Shown piece by piece: positions 44,871 to 56,368 of a stretch of DNA of 64,000 bases. Position numbers and translations under genes: made by a program. The first letter of the stretch is position 1, and each line of letters starts with the position of its first letter. Origin of the DNA: Dryomyza anilis (Eukaryota > Arthropoda > Insecta > Diptera > Dryomyzidae); NCBI GenBank assembly GCA_951804985.1, contig OX638132.1:84758696-84822695 (forward strand), read 5' to 3'. The notes beneath the pieces are model-generated. The model made no database searches. It was not told the DNA's origin and worked only from the letters and a program-made list of their open reading frames with translations.

Positions 44871-46300
44871 ATTTCGAGGACATTGCATGCGACGACCACA
44901 TTTCACGGTCGCTCGAGCCCCACTGACTACAAACGAGAAACACAAATGAGGGGCACCTAAAAACTCTGCAATTTCCCGATTTCCAATCGAATGAACAACG
45001 CAACGAGTCCTCCGACAAAGGACATGCGGCAGCCTATTGCAAAGCTTTAAACGATGCGCAGACTCCTGACTGCAGTGGTGCCAGGCAATTGGTCAACTCC
45101 CACCAGCAGCTGAGCCGCCGCATACTAACGGTGCGGCTACGAGCCTAACAGGCTGATGCGAATAGCAAGAACGAAGAAACCCGACGGCAAAGACGACAGC
45201 AGTAGTAGTCATTATGACAATGTCACACGGGCGACAATAATTCTTTGAACCTGTCGCGGTCGTTAAATTAAAAGAAACTCCCGACCACACGAAGTGCATC
45301 TCATTCTGGCGCAGAAGAAAATCACACATCTTGGTAGTTTTAATGTTCAGCGCCAGAGCATGAAGTGGGCTCGTTTGGTGTGCGCTCTGTAGTAGCAACA
45401 GGGGGCTCTGTTGCTGCGGCGCATGCCTCACCTAGATTCGCAGCAGCAGCAGCGGACGTAGTGGGAGCGCAAACAAAACGTGAGCAGTGAGAGTGTGAGC
45501 AGGTAAAATAAAACGCGAAGAAGTCGTAACTTTGTGTCAGAGCAGCCTCTTTTACACTTTGCAAACACACACCGTCGTACATTTACAATTAATTGTAGTT
45601 GTTGTTACTACTACTACTACTACTAATACTACGACTACTATTAGTTGTTGTAATTTTATTTATTTTGTGCTTTGGTTGCTCTTTCGTATATTTGCCGCAC
45701 TGCTCGCTCATACACAATACTATTAGGTAAGGTTAGGATTTTACTATGAGAGCGCACCGTTAATGTGCGAGTGAAGCGCACAACTTGCGCCCGTTCACGT
45801 CGCACCCGCCCACCCTATCAGTTTTGTTACCTTGTAGCCCTACGCGCGTCGGCTGGCCTTTCTTTCAATGACGTTTCGAGCCCCAACATACAAATATTTG
45901 TCCGTAACATGTGCTTTTTTCACGCAATCAACTGATTTGTTTCTTTCATTCTATTGTAATTTTTTTAACGCTTCTTTCATTTTTTTTCTTTACATGCTTT
46001 ATTTTATTTTATTTGTTTTTGTTATGTTTTTGTTTTGCTGTTTTTTTTTTGTTCATTCTGTATTTATTTTTCTTTATTGTATCTCGAATATGAACACGAA
46101 AACCACGTGTTTTTCAACGCATGAATTGTGGAAGATGAATTTTAGTCATTATACTCGTTCGGCTGCTTGTAGTTGGCGCATTATTGGCGGGAAACATAAT
46201 TTACATTTCTGGGATATTTGCATGGCAAGCCGGAAATCGAATTCATTATGCGGCGCATTGACGTGCGCGCTGCGAAATGCGCAGTTTGGCTAAAATTCTA
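44871..46300. promoter_or_regulatory. GC-rich promoter-like stretch with candidate exon ends
   Basis: The most CpG-rich long stretch in the 42-53 kb block. On the plus strand a 5'UTR-like run (ACT/CTA trinucleotides at 45605-45645) ends at AG|GTAAGG (45726|45727), a strong splice donor; a weaker AG|GTAAAA lies at 45502|45503. 45750-45870 is rich in CGC/GCG with an initiator-like CTATCAGTTTTG. GCGGGAAA at 46187-46194 (TTGGCGGGAAA) fits the E2F site consensus. No coding frame with recognisable domains is present. Promoter identity is inference. Confidence 0.35.
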
Positions 46301-46678
46301 CTCTAGTTTTTTTGTATTATTCAAAATCTATTTACTTTTTAAACTTAGCAGACAAATACTAAAAAAAAGATCAAATAACAAACGTCTGGGTGTAGTTTGT
46401 AGCTCTTTAAGTGCTCAAAAACCTCTCAAAATTAAATAATGTTATTGAGTAAAGACGAACCGTGAAACAAAAAGCACTTTTATTGAACAAAATTATGTAA
46501 TTATGTAGATATATATAAAAAAAATCAACGAAATCAATCGAACTCTGATAGATTTCGTTGATTTTTTAAATTGAAAATCTATCAAGGCATAGTTATATTT
46601 ACATTAAATATACTATAGGTTCTTAAAAATATATAAAAAAATATTTTAAGTGATAGTATTTAAAAATATTTCATATTA

Positions 46679-46898
46679 CACTCAGAAAAATACTGTAAAA
46701 TCAATAGTTTTTTGCTATTAAAATTAGTCAATAGGATAAATTATTATTTTAATGGGTAAATACCATTAAATATTACAAAATACTATTAAATATTATTATA
46801 TTGTTTTTGTGTTTGTATGAAAATATTTAATTTTTGTATACTATTAAATCAATAATTGTCATATTTTAATTAATTTTAATAGGAATTTTTTCTGAGTG
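46679..46898. mobile_element. CACYCAGA-family MITE, 220 bp, TA duplication
   Basis: CACTCAGAAAAATACTGTAA at left, TTTTTTCTGAGTG at right, TA on both sides. Confidence 0.92.
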
Positions 46899-46929
46899 TA
46901 TATTTTGTAGAAAAGTAAAACCTTTTTAT

Positions 46930-47362
46930 AGTCTAAACTAAATTCTGAGTTTTGTAATATAAACATGTTGGAATAGCGGACTGTAGAAAATTTTGAAATT
47001 CCTATTTTATGAATATTAGTATGATAATGTGTATTTTTACAAAATTCGGTGCCGATATCGGACTCAGGTTTCTTTTTTATTTTGAACATATCAATCGTTT
47101 TCGAAAATAAGTTGGTGCAAGTAATTTAGGATATCATTTGACATAAATACAAAATTTAATGTTGGAACAAAAATTATATATAAGGTTGGTATGATAATGA
47201 ATTTTTTATTATATGAGATTTCTCAAAATCTGGAGTCAATAGCAGGCTATTTTTATTATTGACCTCAGTAATGGTTATACGAAATATGTTTGTGCGAAAG
47301 CAGGATATCGTTTGAATACTTTGGCATAAATACATTAAGTATTCAAAAATATATGAAATTAC
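46930..47362. repeat. about 178-bp tandem repeat, left block
   Basis: The markers AGGATATC(A/G)TTTG..CATAAATAC recur at about 47129 and 47302; related units resume at 48321 after a transposon insertion. Confidence 0.6.
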
Positions 47363-48320
47363 TACACGCTACAAAAAAAAAATGCTCTCCCAAACATAAT
47401 TTTGCAGGCATTACATATATCTTTGGAGCTTTATGCAAACAAAAGTGTTATTTCACTGCCCAACATAATTATAATAACAGCCAAACATATTTTTGTTTTC
47501 GTTAAAACATATTTATGTTCATAATGAATAATTTTCGGAGTTCTTTCAAACATATATATGTTTGAATGTGAATTTTTTTTTATTTACATGTAAACATAAT
47601 TATGTTTACATTTACATTTAATGTAAAAATAAGTACATTTAGTGCTAATAACTTCTTTACACAATATTCATTTTTTCTTTTTTTAAATTACCTTTTTTTA
47701 TTTATATTATATAATTATAAACTTAAACTTTTTTTTTGATTAAACATCTTTTATTTATACTTAATAATTTTATGTCCTACTATTGTTCCTATTTTGAGTT
47801 CAGTGAATTACGAATTGGATATTTCACAAACAGCCACTATCTGGTATTAACAGTAATTGGCGGTACTTAAACAAATTCTTCCACCAAAAAGAACTTTTGA
47901 ACTATATGAAAAGTATTATTGTGAGTGTTACTAAGTGCTAAAAGTAGGCAGCGTTGTTATTTAATTGTGATATCGTAATGCCAAACATACATATAATTAA
48001 AATAATGCTATTATTTTTAAATTCGTTGTCACCCAGTAACAATCACGAATAACCAAAACATATAGTACAAATAACCTTTTATTGACGTTGGGTATGAAAA
48101 ATATATATTTCTACAGAAATATTAATATAGTAAATTCATGTAAAACCGCGATTAAAGCAATTTAAGTTTACATATCGTATTATAATATTCCAATCTGATG
48201 AAAATAATGATACAATTTAATTATAATTAGATTTCTTTTTTCCTAATATTTATATGGTGATTTCGAATTACGTTATAATTACATTCAAACATATTCAAAC
48301 AAATCTGTTCTATCCGCGTA
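47363..48320 (+). mobile_element. CACGCTGC-family transposon copy C3, deleted
   Basis: It has both family ends (TACACGCTACAAAAAA and AAATCTGTTCTATCCGCGTA) and the palindromic ACATATTTATGTT words, but most of the tandem-unit region is diverged or missing (958 bp). It splits the surrounding tandem repeat. Confidence 0.82.
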
Positions 48321-48770
48321 TAAAAATGTTAACTTTGTGTTCACATTATTACAATTCCAGAGCCGATATAAAGATCATTTTTTAATAATTTGGGCCACAT
48401 AAATGATGATCAGAAATAACTTAGTACGAATGAAGGATATCGCTTGCAGTCTTTACCATAAATATACAAAGAAATGGATAACTGTGTAAAGTTCGAATGA
48501 AAATGGAAATTTTGACATGTACTTTCTCTAAATTCAGAAGCAGTATCGAGATTTTTTAATCTGGCTACATCGATGGTGATCAGAAATAAGTAAGTGTGAA
48601 TGAAAGAATCGCTGCAGTCTTTGCCATAAATATATTTATGGAAATGGATAAATGTGTGAAATTCGAATGAAAATGGGAATTTTTGACATGTATTTTCTAT
48701 AAATCTGGAACCGATATCGGGATCTTTTTTTAATTTTAGTTTTGGCTACAATGATATGTCCTGTATGTAC
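48321..48770. repeat. about 170-bp tandem repeat, right block
   Basis: GAATGAA(G/A)GA..TCGC..GCAGTCTTT(A/G)CCATAAATATA occurs at about 48428 and 48599 with matching downstream GAAATGGATAA.TGTGT and GATATCGGGATCTTTTT or variants. Confidence 0.7.
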
Positions 48771-48958
48771 ATTAATTGAAATCAAATAGTAATATGACAT
48801 GATATTCCTTAAATTGAAATTTTTGAATTGAGATTTTTCGATATGTGGATCAATTATGGAATTTTTGTATTTTATAATTTTATAATGTGTTGGCGTTAAG
48901 TTATAACACCGTGTGAAAAAATTCATATTTGGGCTGTACGCAAAAAAATAAAATACAC

Positions 48959-49288
48959 GTATCCCAGTTTTTTTGAATCAATTCGTTAAAGGGTTTTATT
49001 TGCATTTAAAAAGCAAGAGCATTTAAATATAAAAAAATCGATGTACTTCATAGCTTAAACATCAGTGCATATGCAAATGTGTGTCCAATGCGATTACAGC
49101 TTTTATTTGCATTTAATACATTTGAATTGATTTATAAATAGCTCATAGTATCATTTCAAATAGGAATAAAACCTTTAGATTAATTGATATTGGAAACCAG
49201 CTTTCAGCTTTCAAACTCAGAGAGATGTTAGCTACAAATTTAAATTCAAATAAAAACCGTAAACGAATTGATCTAAAAAAACTGGGTA
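48959..49288. mobile_element. 330-bp MITE with 50-bp TIRs
   Basis: GTATCCCAGTTTTTTTGAAT.. at left and ..GATCTAAAAAAACTGGGTAC at right; complementarity continues through ATCAATTCGTT and TTTTATTTG. Confidence 0.85.
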
Positions 49289-49563
49289 CACAGAAATTTC
49301 TAGAATAATAGTTTCACGAACTGATACTTAATTTTTTCATGTGTGCAAAATAGTGTCGGACAGTGTAAAATGAGACTCTAAACACTTAAAATCAAATAAA
49401 TAAATTTAGTAGTATTTCACTACGATTTGCTTGTAAACCGGAGGCTACCAAAAAATGTATTTCTATATATTTATACAGGAGATAACATTTTTGAAGCATA
49501 ATATCTCTTAAACTAATGATGCTATTTAAAAAAAAAATAATAAAAATTTTATTTCTATAGGCG

Positions 49564-49704
49564 AGTTTACACGATAGAGAAAATAGCTAGGATAGAGCAA
49601 AAAATCTCAAAGATCTGTGTAAACACTACATAGAGCTCCACGATAGGAAGCTCTACGGTAAATTTGTTCACTATCTCTAGCTAATTTATCTATCGTGTAT
49701 AAAC
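49564..49704. mobile_element. about 140-bp MITE, AGTTTACACGATAGA ends
   Basis: AGTTTACACGATAGAGAAAA at left and TTATCTATCGTGTATAAAC at right; the centre has a second small hairpin TAGAGCTCC..GGAAGCTCTA. Confidence 0.8.
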
Positions 49705-50770
49705 AAAATATAAACAAAATTTTGAACATTAGATAAAAATCATTTTGATCTAAAATTTCATCATTTTGTACACCGTGCGACGTAACCCAACCAAAACAAC
49801 CATCTGTGGAACAAGCAGCCACATATTTGATAAACTTCAAAACAACGCACGAAGGCCAGGTCGGTCGGTCGGTCGGCTGCCATCTGTCAACAGCTTATAT
49901 TAAAACCGTTAATTGCCCCACACAAACTTGTTTATGTTTTGATTTGGTCTCTCGTGTGCGTTTCAAGTTATAACCACGGCTTAGTTGCTGAAATCATGTG
50001 CGCGACGCGACGACAGGACGTCACTGATTCTCAAAAGAACTTTTATTTTTATTTTATGTTTTTTTACATTTTTTACTTTCGTATATTATTGTGTTAGATC
50101 AACATCAAAATCGTTTTCATTACTATACGTTTTTTTTTCAAGTGTTTGTGTACGTCTATTAGCTCTACAAAATTCTAGTCTAGACCATATTTCAGCTAGA
50201 ATATGCCAGCGCCGAAGACCGGTTCCAGTTAGCTATAAGTCGATCTATTAGTTATGCATAGTTTATGGTATCGGCGCGCTGTTGGATTTCTGACCTTCTA
50301 CGATAAGTCAAAGTATGTATTGATTTTCACACAAATGGCGATATTAAAAGTAGCTATGCATTTTAATACGTATGCCGATTAATGTTGCAGATCACATATA
50401 TTGAAATGTTCCAAAAATAACTGTTAATTAAAAACAAAATATATGTACGATATATGAATGCTTTTAAATATCATATTATTGTTTCAAAAGTTTTCGATCA
50501 ATATCGAACTTTGATTATTTTTTTTCGTTACCAATTCGGTACGTCTGGGAATCACAAAATGTAGTGTAAATTCTGTTGCATCTATTGACCTAGTAACGAA
50601 ATCAAAACGAATGACATATATAATGTGATGATGTAAAGGAAATTTAACGTGGTTATCATTTAAAGTGCACCAGAGGTCACCAGGGTTTACAAATTAAAAA
50701 AATAACTGCATAATTTTAATGATAAAAGTATTTTTTCATACGATTTTTTTAAGGCATATCAAGTTAATGT
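49705..50770. other. GC-richer segment 49850-50300, possible regulatory DNA
   Basis: Contains GGTCGGTCGGTCGGTCGG (49861-49876 region), GCGCGACGCGACGACAGGACG and other CpG-rich words, then AT-rich DNA. No gene recognised; an 88-codon frame at 49985-50251 has no motif. Confidence 0.3.
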
Positions 50771-51070
50771 AGCCGCGGTAGCTCAGTGGTTAGTGCGTTG
50801 GACTGCGAGCCGAAAGGTTCAAGCCTGGACTGGGGCTAACAACATCTTTTCATAGAAACATTTTTCTATACCGCGCTACCTCTCGGCAGTAAATGGAAAA
50901 CCTACGAGAGTAAAACATTGCCTATGAAAAGCTCCCACCCGTCGTTCGGATTCGGCAATAAACTGTAGGTCCCACCACTTTTAGTACAAATATAAAACAC
51001 GCACAGTTCAAAATGGTGAAAGAGCTCGGCCTTAGTTCTTATAGTACTGTAGTGCCAAACTATTATTATA
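50771..51070 (+). mobile_element. tRNA-derived SINE, copy 2
   Basis: Head AGCCGCGGTAGCTCAGTGGT (A box TAGCTCAGTGG) and B box GGTTCAAGCC; the body shares several blocks with copy 1, notably CTATACCGCGCTACCTCTCGG, and ends CCAAACTATTATTATAA. About 14 bases between anticodon-like loop and B box differ from copy 1. Internal promoter appears intact. Confidence 0.85.
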
Positions 51071-51166
51071 ACTTAATTTTATATATTTCACTATATCATA
51101 AAAGGGATTGTTTAAAATATGAACTCGTGAAATAAGCAGATATAGGCAGGTCTTAATCGAATGACA

Positions 51167-51324
51167 CACGGACGGACATACAGAGAAACATGTCTAAATC
51201 AATTTTCGAGGTGACGCTGAACAAGAATATATTTATTTTTCTATACCAGTCACATCTCCATCTGGCTGTTACTATCGGATAACTATTTAATATACCCTTT
51301 CACTTTTAGTGTAGGGTATAAAAA
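51167..51324 (-). mobile_element. DINE-1/mini-me head fragment
   Basis: Complement of the head: ACGGACGGACATACAG, AAGAATATATTT, CACTTTTAGTGTAGGGTATA. Confidence 0.82.
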
Positions 51325-51431
51325 CTTAAATTAAATTGAAATATCATTATTAAAATTTGAATATCATCGTTGTAGAATAAAACCAATAAAATACATTTTA
51401 ATTAACCATTTATTTTTAAGTTTATTATAAT

Positions 51432-53033
51432 TACACAGATAGAAAAGATTTGTTTCAATATGTTTGAATGTAATTAAATAGTAATACAAATTTACCATAT
51501 ATGTATTAGGAATGAAGTGTAATTAAATTATAATCGAAATTGAATTTATTTTTGTTCGCGTGTAAACATTATTATATTGTCCAGCAGAATCTGTCAAATT
51601 TACCATAAATATGTTACAATACCAACATAAAATTTTAATTGCATTTGAATAAACTATTTCTTGGCAATTTACTTGGTTAAAACTATGTTTCAAAACACTG
51701 CAAATGTTAATCAAATCTAAATACAACGTATGTTCGCAACGCTCGTCTTAATTCGATAATTTATCGACTGACGAAGTAGGCAACGTTGTGCAGCATTTTC
51801 TACTTACGCCATCTTTTGCCATCGTTTGAACATATTGATGTTTAAAAACAAACAAAAAAGGAATTGGATTTAAATAAATGTATTCATCCAAAATTCTTTT
51901 TGTATACGAAGTTGGCACTCGTTGAGAAGAATTTTCCGCCTACGTCTCTTTTGTCGTCGTTTGAAGTATGTATAGGGTCATCTTAAACATACTGATGTTT
52001 GAAAACAAATAAAAAAAAAATGAATTCAAATATAAATAAAGGTATTCTTGCAGCTCACTTCTTGTATACACTGTTGACACTCGGTGATCGGCATTTTCTG
52101 CGTTCGTGTCTTTTGTTGTTCGTTGAGAAAACGTGGTCGCGTCGGTAATAATATTGTTATTTGTAAATTAAATAAATATATAAATTGTGTTAAAAAAAGT
52201 ACAAATAGTAACAGAGTATAATATAGTGCAGTAAATAATTTCTGAAACTAATGTGAAAAACCACAAATAAAAATCTGTGTTTCGATTTTCAAACAGAATT
52301 TGGCATGTTTTTTTACAAAAGCCTCCGTGAATTCCTTGCCTACGCTATGTGCTGTACTGAGATCAACTGTAACTGTACCAAATATAAAGCGAGCCTGGAT
52401 CGTCTGGTTTAGCGTCTGCTGGTGCATTCATTGATGCTGTCACTTGTACTTGCAGTTTTAAACGAATTATTTATTTATGCATTTAAAAAATTGTATATGA
52501 ATTCAATTGTTATAAATTCCCACTGTGCATGTTTAAAGATTTTTAATAAAAATAAAGAAAAAAAAACAACATTTTATTTTATTTTCAGGACATTTTTCCA
52601 AAAATATTTTAAAAAAATTCCAAAAATATTTCTATGAAAACATACTACTTTTGGAACTGAAACAACTGATATGTTTCACTGGAAACATATTTATATTCAG
52701 GTTGTTCAAAATCATGTTTTATTATGAAACTGGAAACACTGGAAACATATTTATATTCAGGTTGTTCAAAATCATGTTTTATTTTGAACATATTTATGTT
52801 TCGGTTCAAATATTTATTTTATTTGGATGTAGTATGTATTATGTTTCCATTAGAACATACTCCATTTTAAGGGGCAACATTAAAATGTTTCCGTGATATT
52901 ATAATGTAAGTCAGAGCTCATTACAACACTGTTCAAGTCTCAATACAACCCTGTTTACAAATGATTTATCAGTCAATTATATATTATATGCCTGCAAAAT
53001 TATGTTTGGGAGAGCCCTTTTTTTGCAGCGTGT
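51432..53033 (-). mobile_element. CACGCTGC-family transposon copy C2 (1.60 kb), inverted to C1
   Basis: Complement of C1 from end to end: TACACAGATAGAAAAGATTTG at left, GGGAGAGCCC..TTTTGCAGCGTG at right, with the same three tandem units. Differences from C1: lacks one half of the 165-bp palindrome, and has an exact 60-bp tandem duplication at 52678-52797 (unit begins CTGGAAACATATTTATATTC). Confidence 0.88.
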
Positions 53034-54260
53034 GAATATAAATAATAAAATAAAATTAAAATTACTTAATGCATTTGGAATATAAGAATGAAATTCGATT
53101 GGCTAGGCTAATATGCTCCCTCCGCTGCTAAAGGTAAACATTTTTCATTCATTCTACATTTCAAATATATGAAAAATCTGTTTTTACTTCCTACGAATTT
53201 TCTTTTTTGGGTGATTGTAGGGTGGCGCGTGGAGCAGAATTGTGTTGGTTTTTATTTCAAGGGATAAGTCAATATCGGTTTTGTTAGCTGATAATTGGTT
53301 TCCCCCCCTATTAGGTTTATTACTTTTTCGGATTAATTTTAGGCCGCATTTTAAAAACATAACTAAAGAATTTTGTATCAATAATCTTAATTTTTAAAAT
53401 GTAGTTTTACTACTCAAATTACTATAGATATTATACAATTTTATTGTAAAGTAAAATGATTGAAAAACCGTAATTTTTAAATCAATTAGAATTTAATCTG
53501 TTTCCTTATTAACTACTAAAAAAAAGCATTTAAATATGAATATGCAATAATATTATTTACGATCTATACGTTTCTCTTTGTATTATTGTAAAAACTACGC
53601 ATTAATTGTAACATTACAGAAAAGTTATTTGTATATAATGCATTTGAATTAATGTGACTATGATGCTAATTTCCATTCTTATAGCTTTGAACTTTACATT
53701 TTGCATTAATTGTTTTAATGCATGCAAAATATATAAAATGTTAACTAAAAAAAGCAATAAAGTCACGACTTTGCAAATATATCACGATTAAATATATATA
53801 TATTATACTATACACCTAACATGTGAACAATTACTGTGACATATACAATTAAAAACTATGAATTATAATATTAATTAATCACTTAATCTCATTTAATGCT
53901 ACACCGAAATCTTTCACACATTTAAGATCAAAGGTAACCCCCAGCCCACTGGGTGTAGGGTATCATTAATATACAAATAGAGAAACCCAAACCACTATGG
54001 TGCTCTCTCTCTCCCATGGGTTTTTGCTCCATCAGAGTGAACCAAGCCAAGAAAGTGGAACATAAGTTAGTTCCACAAACGTCACGCACCACATTTAGAG
54101 TCAAGTTTTCCGCCAATCTGAGCAAATGATGTTGTGTGGCGACGAGATATAAGAGACCAACATTAACCCAAATGCAATGTTGCCATATTATAGAATTCAA
54201 TATGGATTTTTTTTTTGAACACACCATAATTAGGGTGTGGGGAATTCGACTGAAATGGTG
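53034..54260. other. no gene supported
   Basis: AT-rich, with a GC-richer block at 53930-54190 that gives a 99-codon minus frame (54227-53928) without recognisable motifs; it probably belongs to a repeat, since the adjoining GTGTG..GAATTCGACT words recur at 54545-54620. Confidence 0.4.
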
Positions 54261-54382
54261 TATGGTGTATGTTCTAATTGATACATAATAATTACTACAT
54301 CCAAACGAAATAAATATTTGAACCGAAACATAAATATGTTCAAATTAAAACATGATTTTGAACGACCTGAATATAAATATGT
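54261..54382 (+). mobile_element. CACGCTGC-family fragment C4
   Basis: GGTGTATGTTCTAATTGATA to CATAAATATGTTCAAATTAA, matching C1 at about 42714-42835. Confidence 0.85.
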
Positions 54383-55118
54383 GCTGACTAAACAAAATGA
54401 GTTTACCTTTGATCACAATCCGGTAACCGGTAATTATTAAAGTCCGTACATCGATTATCATATTTATGTTTGCATATATTATGTTTTTGGATGATATCAA
54501 ATAGCATCGATTGATTATGGAATTTAACAATTACCGGTTTCCGAGATTGAATAAAAACCCATTCAATTTAGTCGAATTCGCACACACCCTTTGTCACACC
54601 GTTTAGTCGAATTCGCACACATCTTTAACGTGATATTTCGATGTACTTTTTGAAATCTATCAAAGACTTTGCCAATTTTAGTCATAGATTTGTAAAAGAA
54701 TATGACTTAAAGAATCTTGTTTTACTATTTACTAATTTAACAATATTTGTGAGAAGAACTGTGAAATTGAAATTATAGTTCTTTGTTGGTGAATACTCCT
54801 AAATCTACAAACTTTACAATTTTACTCATTGAACAAAACTTTGACCATTTTTTTATGAGCTTTAGATCAATTTAGCAATATATTAAATTGATCGCAAACA
54901 TTTTATGACATTTGTATTATTTTTTATCAATTTTTTTTTATACGCTTCCTTGCAATGTATCCGGAGTTGCTAATATCGATACCTCCAAAACATTCACGTC
55001 ATCCACAATTTTTTGTAAACATTTCAGATATATAGGTGTCTATTTTTATTAATATTATATTCATCTAAATGGTTGATTATCTTACAGATTACATATAAGT
55101 ATTAAATTAAAGTTATTT
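54383..55118. other. no gene; short repeats
   Basis: TTTAGTCGAATTCGCACACA occurs twice (about 54557 and 54602); an inverted pair ATCGATTATCATA / related words sits near 54450-54515. Otherwise AT-rich. Confidence 0.45.
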
Positions 55119-55578
55119 TACCCTACACGGAAAGTGTATATTGCCTTGGTCAATCGTTTGTAATACATAGAAAGGGGCGTGTCCGATATGAACAAGTATA
55201 TATCATCTTGATCAGCGTGACTTCTTGAGTCGTTTTAGCGATGTCGGCCTGTCTGTTGAAATCAAAAATACTAGAAGTGCATATCAATGTAAGGTTGTCT
55301 GGTATTGAAAATGTAGCGGTAAATTTAAACTGATACACATTCTGTTTTTTTTAGTGTACATATGGGTATTCAAATGAAGTAAATACTTAAAAGATAAAAA
55401 GTATGCGTAATTTTTAGAATTCGTAATTCCTGAGAATCTCTAAACCACTATAATGGTGACCGTGCACAATATCACATATGTGTATGGTATTTGTAGTCGG
55501 CTTAGATAGGCTTACTAACTTTATTACACGAACTTTCCAAATTTCCCATGTGACTTAACATTTCTTACTGATTTTATA
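55119..55578 (+). mobile_element. DINE-1/mini-me copy, internally deleted
   Basis: TACCCTACACGGAAAGTGTA head, TCGTTTTAGCGATGTCGG core with short GTCY tract, ATGGGTATTCAAATGAA body, TTTCCCATGTGACTTAAC tail. Confidence 0.85.
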
Positions 55579-55707
55579 TACTGAAAATATATAACTTAAT
55601 TTTTGTTCGGCAAAAAAATATTATTTAATTTTCGTTTTGAAACTTTGATTCATAAAGATGGTGACAAATATTATAACTCCAAAAATTCTACTATTAATTG
55701 ATAAAAA

Positions 55708-56368
55708 ACCAGTTGGGAAGGTTAGAACACGTAGGCAATTTTAAAGTAGGTGTTATTATGATAGTTAGGATTATCAAATTTATAGACTATACATACCCTA
55801 CACGTATGTGTGTTTACCATTCAAAGTGGTATATTGGTCACCAGGGAATACGAATCCTGAAAATAACTACAAACTTTCAATCGCTGAAGTATTTCCATTC
55901 ATTTGATACCCATATTTACAAATGGGTAGGTGTACCACAAGTCGTTTCGGCGGAAAACAGTATTTTCGTGTATTTGAGCATGATGTCAATATATATTTGA
56001 CCAAAAAAGTTTACCTAAGCACGTATACAGTAAAATGTATATGTAGATGTACATTTTATATGAGGTATTTGAATATAAGTGATCGGATCATAGGTCGTAA
56101 TAGATTGATTTCGCCAATTTGTTCGCATATACAGCGTAGGTATAGAAGTAATCTAAATTATTAGTTTCATCATCTAACTCTTTAATTTTTTAAGTAGTAG
56201 GTATTTCAACAGACAGACAGACAGACAGACAGACAGACGGACATCGCTAAATCGACTCAGGAGGTCATGCTGATCAAGAATATATATACTTTTCCATATC
56301 GGAAATGCTTCCTTCTGAGTGTTACAAACGGCGTACCAAACAGTCACTCTTAGTGTAGGGTATAAAAA
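55708..56368 (-). mobile_element. DINE-1/mini-me copy, near full length
   Basis: Complement of the family from tail ACCAGTTGGGAAGGTTAG to head CTTAGTGTAGGGTATAAAA; CAGA tract at 56212-56238. It faces the copy at 55119-55578 about 130 bp away. Confidence 0.88.

Noticed and set aside
45093..45582. Two overlapping minus-strand frames in the CpG-rich region
   Set aside because: Both long because of high GC; no domain, no consistent codon use, no splice context.
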